From Apodemia mormo (Eukaryota; Arthropoda; Insecta; Lepidoptera; Riodinidae), in the NCBI GenBank assembly GCA_036924255.1, contig JAUPFN010000001.1, positions 31,181,727 to 31,245,726 on the forward strand: a stretch of 64,000 bases of DNA, in the 5' to 3' direction. Shown piece by piece: positions 22,201-28,194 of this stretch. Numbering within the stretch: position 1 is the stretch's first letter; the number at the start of each line of letters is the position of its first letter. Made by a program: the position numbers and the translations under genes. The notes under the pieces are model-generated. The model saw only the letters and a program-made list of their open reading frames with translations. It ran no database searches and had not been told where the DNA came from.

Positions 22201-23289
22201 GCAAGACAATGTAGAACTCTACCATCTAGTAGCTACAATGGTAGTGAATCGCATAGCCAATTGGTTGCCTCAGACGACCTGCCTGGCTGAACTTGTGCCA
22301 CAAAGATAGCAATGGACCATTAGCATCTTTGGTGTCTATAGGCAATGGTTCCTCTTTTTATCAGGAGAGCCGTCTGCTTGTTTAATATCTTATGACATCA
22401 AAAAAATTACTTGAAAGCTTTCTTAGGCTTCGACATAAAATTTCTTTAATATTAAAATCATTGAAATTAAATTCTTATCCCTATATTATGACCTTGGTAC
22501 AAAAAACATTTGTAACAATATTCATAACTGTGCCAAAATATGTGCTAGCTAGCTTAGCTGTGATAAAATACAGAATAAACTCTTGTTAGAATCCATTCTT
22601 AATACCTAATAATTTGGTATATATATGGGTCTGTTATATAAGTAGACATTATATTATCTTTGGATTTCTTATATGTATTCTCAGCCATCATAAATATTAT
22701 AATTTTTAAGTCATTGATACATAAAGCTACTACTTACAATTGACTGTATGTATTTACTTAAATTTGGACCATACCGGTACTAGTACTTAATAAAAGGAAA
22801 ACTACTAATGCCTATAAACAGGAGAGATTTAGTTTGATTAAGAATATCCATGGACTGCTGGTACCATTTCTGTATCGACTAGGGATATTAATTATAACTC
22901 TAGGCAACTTTGAAAAAACTTATGACGTTACGGATTTATATTAATATCGGTATTTGCCAAGGAATAAAAATTGTATCACTACATACCTTTACGTAGGGGA
23001 AAATTAATTTCTCTTTAATTTTTTCCCAAATAATACGTGTCATCTCATCACCATCCATTTCCACGACAGGTTTCGATGCAACAACTCTCTTTGTTGTTCC
23101 ATCTAAAAAAATGAATCATTATGAGTTAAAGAAATAAAGGACATAAATAAAACATCATATTGTTAGTTTCTCAATCAACTGTAAATAAAAATAATAAAAT
23201 AAATAATAATAATACTTACAATTTCTTATTGATATAGAATAACCATCAGAAACATATTTAAGAAGGCGTTTTGTATTGTTACCCACCAT
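516..23289 (-). CDS. NADP-dependent isocitrate dehydrogenase, mitochondrial-type (5' four exons; gene runs off left edge)
   Basis: Oxidative decarboxylation of isocitrate to 2-oxoglutarate with production of NADPH; homodimeric, Mg/Mn-dependent. Four coding exons join in frame on the minus strand: 23220-23289, 22987-23102, 2604-2748 and 516-715, giving 177 codons, about 40% of the usual 410-450. Residues 36-46 are the family N-terminal PVVEMDGDEMTR-type motif. Substrate-binding residues are all there: S120, N122, R126 in SPNGTIRN, R135 in GGTVFRE and R158 in IGRHAHGDQY (equivalent of human IDH1 R132 / IDH2 R172). Numbering runs 26 ahead of human IDH1, so there is an N-terminal extension; MVGNNTKRLLKYVSDGYSIS is basic, hydroxylated and without acidic residues apart from one Asp, which suits a mitochondrial presequence (IDH2-like). 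Intron lengths are 117 bp, about 20.2 kb and about 1.9 kb. No exon for the remainder is seen in 1-515. Family assignment is very sure; mitochondrial rather than cytosolic is likely. Confidence 0.95.
863..1060 (+). repeat. Dispersed lepidopteran repeat (ACTAGCTG...CGCGACTTCG family), copy 1
   Basis: Begins ACTAGCTGTTACTCGCGACT. The same head recurs at 10513, 12652 (minus), 18350, 25339 and elsewhere. This is a short interspersed repeat extremely common in Lepidoptera; I infer it is the 3' end of a LINE or a LINE-derived SINE. It continues into diverged sequence after about 1060, where a second repeat with a CCGT run (1100-1115) follows. Confidence 0.6.
1512..2260. mobile_element. Tigger/pogo-like non-autonomous DNA transposon
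   Basis: The ends are inverted: CAGTAATACCCCGAACTTAC at 1512 and, read inward from 2260, CAGTAATACCTCGACTTACG. The element is flanked by TA on each side (1510-1511 and 2261-2262), the target site of Tc1/mariner/pogo elements. CAGTAATACCTCG-type ends with TA duplication resemble Tigger/pogo. The 749-bp interior has no intact transposase frame. It lies within IDH intron 3. Confidence 0.7.
2604..2748 (-). CDS. IDH coding exon 3
   Basis: 145 bp, codons 63-110 plus one base. Contains YYDLGLPHRDATDDQVTIDA and VGIKCATITPDEQRVE, both strongly conserved in NADP-IDH. Acceptor CAG at 2749-2751, donor GTATGT at 2598-2603. The exon is separated from exon 2 by an intron of about 20.2 kb packed with transposons. 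Confidence 0.95.
3200..3870 (-). pseudogene. Non-LTR retrotransposon ORF2 C-terminal fragment (jockey/CR1-like)
   Basis: An open frame of 217 codons on the minus strand (3210-3863) matches the region downstream of the reverse-transcriptase catalytic core of jockey/CR1-type LINEs: HLEDKAKLASKKLGVLSRAR, then YKAQIRPHMENCSHL, then LDRIQRRAVRIF, and a C-terminal tail. The catalytic YADD part is absent, so this is a 5'-truncated remnant. It lies inside the big IDH intron and shares family features with the LINE at 5560-7106. Confidence 0.8.
4021..4395 (+). repeat. GTGTTGG-family dispersed repeat, near full-length copy
   Basis: Starts CCCCCGTGTTGGTTCCGGGC, contains GACCAACTGCCGTTCTACCA and a GTCGTAAAAGGCGACCGATT block, and ends CTTATGATAT followed by an A-run. 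This is the best full-length reference for a family that recurs on both strands at 13.1, 19.6, 22.0, 37.3, 38.6, 49.6, 51.6, 52.5, 54.7 and 61.2 kb. The poly-A end and variable 5' truncation suggest a LINE 3' end or a SINE; the parent family is not identified. Confidence 0.75.
4398..4652 (+). mobile_element. tRNA-headed SINE, family 2
   Basis: The head carries RNA polymerase III promoter boxes: box A TGGTCTAATGG near 4405 and box B GGTTCGATTCCC near 4449. It is followed by a family-specific body with GGCGATAGGC and GTATCTTCGGCT. A second copy sits at 36431-36667 with a clear target-site duplication. Inserted directly behind the A-tail of the preceding repeat. Confidence 0.8.
4653..5555. other. 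Intron sequence with LINE 3' tail remnants
   Basis: AT-rich and diverged. At 5440-5485 there is a GCAAATAAATGATGATGATG-like tail followed by a TTA microsatellite, the usual 3' tail of a jockey-type LINE. No gene seen. Confidence 0.4.
5560..7106 (-). pseudogene. 5'-truncated non-LTR retrotransposon with reverse-transcriptase domain (CR1/jockey-like)
   Basis: Minus-strand frames reconstruct a LINE ORF2 from mid-RT to the C terminus: 6244-6978 carries NYRLISVTS, QYGFRRNRPTGDLL, DISKAFDRV, GVPQGSVLS and the catalytic GYADD; 5985-6257 continues with ITDHLDILGITL and ASKKLHILAK; 5690-5881 ends with HDLIPPSPFFYRSS and a C-terminal tail. The frame is broken near 6975, at the palindrome 6256-6298, and between the last two blocks. 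The 5' truncation is at about 7106, beside an oligo-A stretch on the minus strand. The poly-T at 5570-5580 is the A-tail of the transcript. The element is dead despite an intact catalytic motif. Confidence 0.85.
6256..6298. repeat. Perfect 19-bp inverted repeat with 5-bp loop inside the LINE
   Basis: Left arm 6256-6274 and right arm 6280-6298 are exact reverse complements around TTTAG. It sits exactly where the LINE reading frame switches from the RT block to the C-terminal block. Confidence 0.95.
7107..8575. other. AT-rich intron without recognisable gene
   Basis: Low-complexity A/T sequence with short spurious frames (for example 7648-7845 and 7879-8088) that match no family I recognise. 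No SINE heads or terminal repeats seen. Confidence 0.5.
8580..8950 (+). pseudogene. Penelope-like element remnant (GIY-YIG endonuclease region)
   Basis: From about 8755 the plus strand reads YVEQTGRYFDAKIKEHTRNW, followed by SSFAQHLLKERHKFDFSNN. This matches the Y-[IV]-GQTGRSF...KEH core of the GIY-YIG endonuclease domain at the C terminus of Penelope-like retroelements, with the usual Gly replaced by Glu. Upstream bases 8580-8750 look like diverged parts of the same element with stops. The frame is interrupted after KLNALE by the MITE at 8951. Confidence 0.65.
8951..9437. mobile_element. PIF/Harbinger-like MITE with TTA target duplication
   Basis: Terminal inverted repeats of about 27 bp: GAGCCAGCCCACACGGCGCG at 8951 and, inward from 9437, GAGCCAGTCCACACGGCGCG. 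Both sides are flanked by TTA (8948-8950 and 9438-9440), the 3-bp target duplication of PIF/Harbinger. The interior is rich in GACGCAACGC motifs and includes a perfect 20-bp palindrome at 8968-8987. Arg-rich frames across it are by-products of this composition. Confidence 0.85.
9441..9590. mobile_element. Second, truncated copy of the Harbinger-like MITE, abutting the first
   Basis: Starts GGACCAGCCCACAAGGCACG directly after the TTA that ends the first copy, and reproduces bases 8951-9100 in the same order with scattered differences (both have the GCGTTGCGTCGACGCAACGC-type palindrome). The 3' half is absent. Head-to-tail with the first, sharing one TTA. Confidence 0.75.
9591..10090. other. 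Intron sequence, no feature recognised
   Basis: Contains a short GTA microsatellite (9611-9622). No coding or transposon signature that I can name. Confidence 0.4.
10094..10175. repeat. Large hairpin: 30-bp arms, 22-bp loop
   Basis: Arms 10094-10123 and 10146-10175 are reverse complements with two mismatches. The loop is three near-repeats of TTACGTA. It lies at the boundary of a dispersed repeat that starts just after it. Confidence 0.9.
10176..10370 (-). repeat. Dispersed lepidopteran repeat (CGCGACTTCG family), minus copy with TCTG microsatellite
   Basis: CCATACTAATATTATAAATG followed by GCGAAAGTAACT is the reversed 3' end of this family. A run of about nine TCTG units spans 10206-10242, then CACGCTTAAACCACTGGACC and GATTTTGATGAAATTTGG follow. 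The tetranucleotide run is the expanded GACAGACAGACA tail segment of the family. Confidence 0.7.
10513..10668 (+). repeat. Dispersed lepidopteran repeat (CGCGACTTCG family), compact plus copy
   Basis: Runs from ACTAGCTGTGCTCGCGACTT to TTATAATATTAGTATGGAT, so both ends of the family are present in only about 155 bp; a useful guide to the family's termini. It is inverted relative to the copy at 10176-10370. Confidence 0.7.
10669..11335. other. Intron sequence, no gene recognised
   Basis: Mostly AT-rich; a short TA run at 10979-10994. Nothing supported as a gene or named element. Confidence 0.4.
11336..11757 (+). repeat. LINE 3'-end repeat (GGTTCC...CACCAGGCTG...GCCGGTTTTT family), plus copy
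   Basis: TAAGGTTCCATACTCAAAGT, then AACGGGACCCCATTACTAAG, GTCCGTCCGTGCG, CACCAGGCTGTATCTCATGA and finally TTAGCCGGTTTTTTT. This ordered set is a very common lepidopteran repeat that I take to be the 3' end of an RTE-type LINE. A reversed fragment occurs at 13505-13680. Confidence 0.65.
11758..12484. other. Intron sequence with diverged repeat
   Basis: 12395-12480 resembles, reversed, the stretch 18479-18569 (both carry GGTTATTTTAATATTACAAA or its complement), so part of this block is another dispersed repeat. No gene. Confidence 0.4.
12485..12652 (-). repeat. Dispersed lepidopteran repeat (CGCGACTTCG family), minus copy
   Basis: TTTTTGTCTGTCTGTCTGTT, GGACCGATTTTGACGGGACT and CCACGCGGACGAAGTCGCGG followed by GCTCAGCTAGTA: the reverse of the copy at 18350-18569. 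Confidence 0.75.
12653..13140. other. Intron sequence, nothing recognised
   Basis: AT-rich with no terminal repeats, SINE boxes or coding similarity that I can identify. Confidence 0.4.
13141..13240 (-). repeat. GTGTTGG-family repeat, short minus fragment
   Basis: GGTAGTGACACGTATAGCCA and GGCAGTTGGTCTATTCTTCA are the reverse of the first 100 bases of the 4021-4395 copy. The rest of that repeat is missing. Confidence 0.75.
13505..13680 (-). repeat. LINE 3'-end repeat, minus fragment
   Basis: ACAAGCCTGGTGACAGACGG, a GACA run, then AATAGGGTCCCGTTTTACAC and GGACGGAACCCTAAAAA: the reverse of the 5' half of the repeat at 11336. Confidence 0.65.
13681..15130. other. Intron sequence, no gene recognised
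   Basis: Short frames such as 13862-14056 and 14210-14407 match no family. Otherwise AT-rich sequence without nameable repeats. Confidence 0.4.
15135..15330 (+). repeat. GTGTTGG-family repeat, diverged fragment
   Basis: GACTCATGCAAGTGGCCTTC, GACAATGCACCGTTCACATC and TTTGGTCTATAGGC follow the order of the 3' half of the 4021-4395 copy (ATGCATGTGGCATTAGACCT, GCAACGCACAATTAACACCT, TTTGGTGTCTATAGGC) with many differences. Confidence 0.5.
15651..16062 (+). pseudogene. First-exon fragment of a repeat-borne protein, split by a SINE (possibly YqaJ-type recombinase family)
   Basis: ATG at 15651 opens MNEGFEKGQSDISPKIDGLM followed by VAHYLSTNSD; after the SINE the frame resumes FVGAEMRGRKMQR and meets a GTAAG donor at 16062. 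The PKID-LMV...F-AEMRG order reminds me of the N terminus of the YqaJ-domain proteins carried by lepidopteran repeats, but this is recall from a short stretch. The upstream 15460-15650 looks promoter-like, with GTGACGTCATGACAC-type motifs. No later exons were found. Confidence 0.35.
15745..16013 (-). mobile_element. tRNA-headed SINE (Metulj-like), minus strand, full length
   Basis: Read on the minus strand it begins GACCGCTCCGTTGGTCGAGT with box A, has box B GGTTCGATCCC at about 15950-15960, then CAAGCATTTGTGTGATGAGC, GGGTTTGGGTGTTTATTATA, ACCCATAACACAAGCAAATA and an AATAAATAAAT tail. Box order, body and tail match the Metulj type described from butterflies. Further copies lie at 33481, 41527, 46713 and 50335. 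Confidence 0.85.
16303..16930 (+). pseudogene. Jockey-clade LINE ORF2 C-terminal fragment
   Basis: From 16312 an open plus-strand frame reads NSILSYACVAFAHLPRTDLH, PLQVVQNKFLRIATGAPWYM, RNVDLHNDLELPSLAKHFKD and ends at a stop at 16882-16884. This is the post-RT C-terminal region of jockey retrotransposons; the catalytic domain is absent. The last 60 codons are Arg/Pro-rich and may be non-conserved. The 3' UTR is interrupted at 16934 by a MITE; sequence continues after it at 17280. Confidence 0.85.
16937..17276. mobile_element. Harbinger-type MITE (CATCCATAAATTACGTCACA ends) with TAA duplication
   Basis: Terminal inverted repeats: CATCCATAAATTACGTCACACG near 16942 and its exact reverse complement ending at 17271, set in GGGGT/GGTGC ends. 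Flanked by TAA on each side (16934-16936 and 17277-17279). The interior has inverted GGGGAGGG-type tracts (16975-17035 against 17180-17235). 340 bp, no coding. It splits the 3' end of the jockey fragment. Confidence 0.8.
17280..18345. other. Intron sequence with a short GC-rich block
   Basis: 17300-17400 resembles a RTE-type repeat (CTCGGGAACTGTACATTTTC). 17450-17545 is GC-rich and carries GTGAGATGACGTCACAGCGT, resembling the promoter-like block at 15470-15520. The rest is AT-rich, nothing recognised. Confidence 0.4.
18350..18569 (+). repeat. Dispersed lepidopteran repeat (CGCGACTTCG family), plus copy
   Basis: AACTAGCTTGGCCCGCGACT TCGTCCGCGTGGG, then AAAATCGGCCCAGCCGTTTC and a GACAGACAGACA run. 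Continues to ACAGACACTCCAATTTTATT, which is shared in reverse with 12395-12420. Confidence 0.75.
18570..18746 (+). repeat. 177-bp repeat nearly identical to 46985-47161 (opposite strand)
   Basis: Starts TTGAAGTGAAAACTTCTTTA and ends GGCAGTCCCACGACTGCTA. By eye only one base differs from the reverse complement of 46985-47161 (GCGTATAG here, GCATATAG there). It carries GAAGTGAAAAC near one end and GTTTTCACTTC near the other, plus a GCAGTC/GACTGC mini-hairpin at its end. No open frame of note. Confidence 0.9.
18747..19640. other. Intron sequence, no gene recognised
   Basis: Overlapping short frames near 19315-19650 on both strands match no family. The motif ATCAAGCTATCAAAACCTGT at about 19225 recurs at 20155, indicating a small unclassified repeat. 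Confidence 0.4.
19645..19995 (-). repeat. GTGTTGG-family repeat, near full-length minus copy
   Basis: From GATAGCAAACAAGCAGATAA through TGCATAAGTTTACCGGCTAC, GGTGGTACCAGACCCGGGCG and CGGTCGCCTTTTACGACCTG to CAACAAGAGG: the exact reverse order of 4021-4395. Confidence 0.85.
19996..20491. other. Intron sequence, no gene recognised
   Basis: AT-rich; a second occurrence of the small CATCGAGCTATCAAAACCTA repeat at about 20150. Ends at the hAT target duplication. Confidence 0.4.
20500..21924 (-). mobile_element. hAT-superfamily transposon, degenerate, with exact 8-bp target duplication
   Basis: The 8-bp duplication CTGACATG flanks both ends (20492-20499 and 21925-21932). Termini are short and imperfect, CAGTGTTGCC and, inward from 21924, CAGTGATGTC; CAGTG ends with 8-bp duplications are diagnostic of hAT. 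On the minus strand from about 20880, MESDSSNSDAQSSRLGALPR is followed in shifted frames by LWEKDKEFAGWLQESTKGDC, similar to the N-terminal BED-finger region of hAT transposases. The rest is lost. Near-duplicate segments at 21145-21240 and 21328-21420 suggest internal rearrangement. Confidence 0.8.
22048..22405. repeat. GTGTTGG-family repeat, mosaic of two opposite halves
   Basis: 22048-22295 is in minus orientation (TGCATAAGTTTACCGGCTAC ... GACCTGCCTGGC), while 22300-22400 is in plus orientation (ATCTTTGGTGTCTATAGGCA ... GTTTAATATCTTATGAC). The two halves meet head to head near 22298. Confidence 0.75.
22406..22980. other. IDH intron 2, gene-proximal part
   Basis: Mostly AT-rich sequence with no nameable repeat, leading into exon 2 of IDH. 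Nothing coding. Confidence 0.4.
22987..23102 (-). CDS. IDH coding exon 2
   Basis: 116 bp; acceptor TAG at 23103-23105, donor GTATGT at 22981-22986. It joins exon 1 through a split Tyr codon and gives YGTTKRVVASKPVVEMDGDE followed by MTRIIWEKIKEKLIFPYVK, the N-terminal nucleotide-domain strand of NADP-IDH. It ends in phase 0 after codon 62. Confidence 0.95.
23220..23289 (-). CDS. IDH coding exon 1 (start codon and leader)
   Basis: The ATG at 23287-23289 is preceded by AAAAAG and followed by G, a good insect start context. The exon encodes the first 23 codons plus one base and ends at a GTAAGT donor (acttac on the plus strand, 23214-23219). It encodes the putative mitochondrial leader. Confidence 0.9.
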
Positions 23290-23560
23290 CTTTTTTAACT
23301 TAATTTATAAAATTAACAAAAAAATAATTTAAAACTGAGATTAAAGTTACGAATTTTTAAATATTTGAATGAAGATGTTCGCTAACTTTGGGCGATGAAA
23401 TGCGAAGGCCAATGACCACAGAACATATGCTTAATGCTAACTACGCCAGCCAATGGCGTTTCTCAATTGAAGTGACACTTGTTTTGTGAATTGTGGCAAA
23501 TCCACGCAACGATCGTCAATCGTCTCGTACGTCACATCTAAAGTATAAATATCTCGCAGA
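23290..23560 (-). promoter_or_regulatory. Presumed IDH 5' UTR and promoter
   Basis: Directly upstream of the IDH start. No TATA box in a convincing position. Two CCAAT-like motifs occur (GGCCAATG at 23407 and GCCAATGGC at 23450, plus-strand reading). Transcription start not determined; the call rests mainly on position. Confidence 0.4.
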
Positions 23561-24405
23561 CTTACGATTAGGTAAAAAAGTAAAAACAGAAATTGATTAA
23601 AAGTTGAAATTATTCACTTATCATATTTTTCAAGTCATTTTTATACCTTATCAATCCATACTATCAGTATTGATCTAATACGCTAATATCTTTCGTCATA
23701 GGATTAAAAACATTAGAGTACTCGAACATTAGCCTTCGGAACAACACCGTTTAATTTAAAAAAAAAATGCATATTCTTGAAAATAAGGATTATTTATTTC
23801 TTCAATTCATAATATTTTAAAAGGGAATGGCTCTTGTTAAATAGCCCATGATGTTACATATCATGGAACTTATAACAGCTGAGTATAATAATTTCTAATC
23901 TAAATTTATAAATGCTAATAACTAGGGTTTGAGAATATGAACATGATGATACTTATTTATTTCATTTTGGAGTGAAAATTATTTAGGATCGTTATTTTTT
24001 TATATTAAAATAAATTTAAACAGTTGGTCTGAAAAGTGAATGACCATTACTACGAAACCGGGCTTTTTGAGCGAACAGAGATCTCAGCCAGAGTTTAAAT
24101 TAAGTGGGCTTAGAGCCCACCCTAAGGTTCCTGTGAGATCAAACTGCTTAAGGCATTAACTTAGTGATACTCTTGATCAGGGTCTTGAGTGTTTGCGGGC
24201 TGAAACTGTAGACTGCGTCATTACAAGTAGTGAAACTGCGTGTACGTGTGAATTGAGAATTAGTGTAAGCTATAATGGTATCAACAGGATCAGATTACAC
24301 ATGACGTGGCCTTCTATATCTTTGGTGTCAGTGGCCGAGAAGTAAATGGTCGTGGCTTTCGCTAGAAGGTTTGGGTGTCTTACCACTTTCTTAAAATGGC
24401 GATGT
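23561..24405. other. Intergenic, no gene recognised
   Basis: AT-rich; 24055-24300 is of more mixed composition and could be an old repeat, but it matches nothing I can name. Confidence 0.4.
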
Positions 24406-24409
24406 AACG

Positions 24410-24660
24410 TTTCTTAAAAGTATTGCTGTATAATATATCGACAATAATTGTCCATAATTCTACATCTTTGTCAATATCTATGTTTCGAATATGCCTGTGC
24501 TAAAATTGCATTATGACGTTTCTTTGAAGTATTCTTGTATAACCTGGACCTGGCGTGAAGATATGTATGTATTCTTGTACAATACATTGACAACAATAAT
24601 TGTCGATAATTCTACATCGTTGTCGATATCTATGTTACGAATATGCTATGGGCTGTATAC
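24410..24660. repeat. Diverged direct duplication
   Basis: GACAATAATTGTCCATAATT...CTACATCTTTGTCAATATCT at 24440-24495 is repeated as ACAATAATTGTCGATAATTC...TACATCGTTGTCGATATCTA at 24590-24645, roughly 150 bp apart, each followed by ATGTTTCGAATATG or ATGTTACGAATATG. Confidence 0.7.
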
Positions 24661-25335
24661 TACCTATCTATGTACATGAATTTGTTCTGTACCATTTGTT
24701 GTCGGTACAAATGATTTGGGCGTCTGTGGATGAAAACTATACTAGCGTACATCATCAGCGGTCTGCAGAATCGCTGTGAATTGAAATTGGATGAGAAAAA
24801 ATTGAAACGAATGTGAGACAAAGGTATACATCAATAGGATTATTCTTTTTAGCATAAACTCATCCATTTGGTTATGTCAGATCGAGAGCGGTTTATGATA
24901 GTACATCAGTCACAATAGTCACAAAGATCAGTCATTGACCGTTTTAAACTTCACATCGATTCTTAATAAGTAAATATAAGAGCACGCACCCACAAACATT
25001 ACCGAATTACGTGTATACTAAATCAAGAGTATTTTGAAATTATTTTATGCAGTCTGGAATAAGGTGGTCATTTCATGTAATACTTTACTATATTCCTAAC
25101 GAAGCTGAACTTTGTTCGCAAAATACTCTCGTAATCAAAACATAAATAGTGTTACTGTGATAAAACGTGGACTCATTTGTGAATGTCACCATTTGTTTTG
25201 TGAACAAAATAATTTTAGATGTAAATCTTACCAACACACAGTACTATGAGTTGCACATTCATTTTTATCTAATTTATAACCATTGTAGTTTCGAATCTTT
25301 ACCCACGCCTAATTTTAGTGTTGTCGTGTTATCTA
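24661..25335. other. Intergenic, no gene recognised
   Basis: AT-rich sequence; frame 25167-25403 is a chance frame running into a repeat. Confidence 0.4.
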
Positions 25336-25338
25336 AGA

Positions 25339-25548
25339 CTAGCTGTTGCCTGCTACTTTGTTCGCGCGGACTTCGTTTACTCCGCACAGCTCCTCCCCCG
25401 TAGGTTATAACGTAATAATATGTAGCCTATATGTTGACCCGACCTGTTAGTAATATTCATGCAAATTTTGAAGTAAATCCATGCAGTACTTTTTGAGTTT
25501 ACCCCGGACATACATTGACTTTCCTACGATTTATTATATGTATAGATT
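25339..25548 (+). repeat. Dispersed repeat (ACTAGCTGTTGCC head), plus copy
   Basis: GACTAGCTGTTGCCTGCTAC, TTTGTTCGCGCGGACTTCG, GTAGCCTATATGTTGACCCG and a GTATAGATTAAATA end: a variant of the CGCGACTTCG repeats, with the ATGTATAGAT end typical of such copies. Confidence 0.65.
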
Positions 25549-26885
25549 AAATAACGCGTTGTTTGCAACAACATTGACCCATATTAAATTTTAAAAAAAT
25601 CAAATAAAGTTTAAATGCATACATTCTTGCTAATTTCTTAAAGATAAGAGTGTCGATTTTAAAATTAGATAGCACAAAGCCAGATAAAATTTTTATAAAA
25701 CAAAATAAAAAAATAGATTATAAAGAATAATAATTACTTCAGCTGTTACTCTACAGTTCATTCTCCCTGAAAGTTAGCGTCTATAGTAGTCTGTGCCCCT
25801 TAACATTCGATACATTAATGTTTACAAATCGCACGAAACACGTAAGTAATTCTATCAGCGATTTTAACCGTGTCTTTAGCGTTTCTTTAAACGGTTCAAG
25901 TATTTAGTATTTGTTATTAGAATCCACGAACAAGTTAGGTAAACAAGCGTAATTGGTAAGGTTATAAGTAAAAAGATATGCGTCATATGCGTAAGTTTGT
26001 ACAAGGTTATAAGTAAAAAGATGTGCGTCGCACGTAATTCATCGTTTTAACGTAAACGTGTGGATGAGTTTACGATGCCAAGCAATAATGAAATTTTGAG
26101 ATATTCGTAAAGATTAAAGAATAGCCTTTGAAAACACATTGTTTTTTTGCTACACGTGTTTAGTTTGTTCATCTGGTTTAAAAAATAGTTTCTGCCTATA
26201 TCCGTTATTGACTTTAAAACCACCCTACCGCTGTACCCAGACCAGTTTCATTTGAAAGGCAATAACGCGAATATAGTTTTAAACCACCACGGGCTGCCTT
26301 TATTCGACTAAGCAAAAGGAAGGAATATTTTGGGTTTACGTGAACAAAGTTTAGAAGTCAAATTATGCTACTTCTAGTACTCTGCATTTATTAATTTTCT
26401 CGAAATGTAATGTTTAGGAAGATTCACTTTCACCGCGTTTAACTGCACTCTCACTCATTTTCAAAAGATTTTAAGGACTATAAATAGTGTGATAAGCACA
26501 AACAAGAAAATTATTAATCTATGTAAAACTATGAGCTTTTAGGGTAAATAGGTGAAAAATAGTAAGAAAACATGAAATAAGCTTATTCATACTCTCATGT
26601 TTGAAATGTCAATAAAGTTTCTCACCTACGTAGATAAAAAAATTTCACTTCAATAAAGTGCGATTTTCACCTAATATAGAACTTTCGTGAAAGCATGGGA
26701 TTTCATTATTATTAAATTTAACAGCAGAAGAAGAATACAATAATAAATGGGAAATTTCTCTTTTTTATTTCGATTTTACTCAAGTAAATTTTAAAAAGAT
26801 TTTGGTTTATAATAATGGTAATAGTTATTGAACTAAACCAAATGAACCACAATAGATCCTACTAGGTTTTACTTAATCTATGACA
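25549..26885. other. Intergenic, small duplication but no gene
   Basis: 25955-26030 holds a diverged direct repeat (AAGGTTATAAGTAAAAAGAT twice, 46-50 bp apart). The remainder is AT-rich without nameable features. Confidence 0.45.
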
Positions 26886-26889
26886 TAAA

Positions 26890-27138
26890 GATCGACGAAC
26901 TGTGAACGTGAACGAATGAAAACTTCTACGGGCTGCCGGCGTAGCGCGGCACCCGGTGCTGTTCGACATCGCTAGCGCTCGCTCGGGCCTCCGGTTTATT
27001 TCGTCGCCACGATGCAATTTTATTCTGTGCTTTTTGTGTAGCTTGGCTGGTTCTTTGTGTGTGAAAATTAATAACATCAATCGTGCTTCATTTTTTTGTG
27101 TATAAGTTTAGGACACAATATTGAATATTTTTGAAAAG
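26890..27138 (+). other. Candidate non-coding first exon / promoter block
   Basis: A CpG-rich island (26925-27005, with GCCGGCGTAGCGCGGC and GCTAGCGCTCGCTCGGGCCT) in otherwise AT-rich DNA runs into a strong donor, AAAAG|GTAAGTAC, at 27139. It has no meaningful open frame. It lies between the IDH start and the first NNT coding exon, which itself is preceded by a splice acceptor, so it could be the NNT 5' UTR exon; equally it may belong to an unseen transcript or be chance. Inference only. Confidence 0.3.
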
Positions 27139-27489
27139 GTAAGTACAGTCGACGTCAGTTTTATTTTAGCAATTTACCAAAAGATTAACAAACACAAATA
27201 AATAAATTAATTAATAAAACGTTAATTCGCCAGGCCATTATCACTAAACTCTTGCCATAAAGCGTTAATATTTTAAAGTTAGGTCGTTTATAACGTCTAT
27301 TTTTATTTATTTATTTTTAAATGGTCTATTTTAGCGATATTAGTATTTGCATTGACTTTTTTCATGTATCTTTTTATCACTTAAAATTAATACAGGGACT
27401 ACTCACTGAATTACAATAAAGCATAACTCAATCCTGCCATCACAGCTGGCACATGTGGTTGTATTAGGTATTCAACATTCTTTAAAATT

Positions 27490-27700
27490 TGATTCCTTTT
27501 ATTATGTATAAGATGATTCTTTTAGATCTTATGATGAGATGAGACGTGTTGCTAACCGTTTGACAAAGAGCAATGCTTAAGGCGATAGGTAATGCCAAAC
27601 TACGAAATAGACACCTCTTTGAAAGCCTACTACTGCTAACCGGTTGGTCCAATAATTTAAAAAAAATATGCATTATGCGTATAATATAATTAAGTTTAAA
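27490..27700. repeat. Duplicated block A1 (matches 37830-38050)
   Basis: Shares GAAAGCCTACTACTGCTAAC, CGGTTGGTCCAATAATTTAA and surrounding sequence with 37975-38020 in the same orientation. The first of three collinear shared blocks. Confidence 0.75.
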
Positions 27701-28194
27701 TTTTAAGTTCGTTTTTTTAAATTTTATTGTTATTTTTGACGGAAAAAAATCGAATATCTTTCTTAATTTTACGCAAAAAATTGCCTATAACTTCCAAACT
27801 ACTGTAACGATTTTGATGATTTTTTCTTTTTATTACAGACAATTTATTGTTTTATAAAATTTAAGTTCAACATTTTACAAAATCATTCTAGTGTGCTATT
27901 AAATCAATAAAAACCTTATTATTTAATTCGCGGACAGCGCTCGCGTCGAAAGTCAGTCTCCCGGTAGCGTTCATACGGGGAGGCTGTGTCGCATGTTAGC
28001 GAGCTCCGCTCTCCATATTCGAGTCAAAGAGTAATAGTACAGATAGAACGTTTGGCACAATAGTAAGGTTGTGCCGTTTGGAAATTGAACGTTTCGTTTA
28101 CGCTTGGATGTTTTTTTATAGTAGATAATGACCGAGAAGGCTGTTTTTTACAGATATTGTTCTTATGATATAGACAAGGAATAAGAAAGGATTT

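Noticed and set aside
26862..27080. Antisense frame over the CpG-rich block
   Set aside because: No conserved motif; ends inside AT-rich sequence; the block is more likely non-coding.
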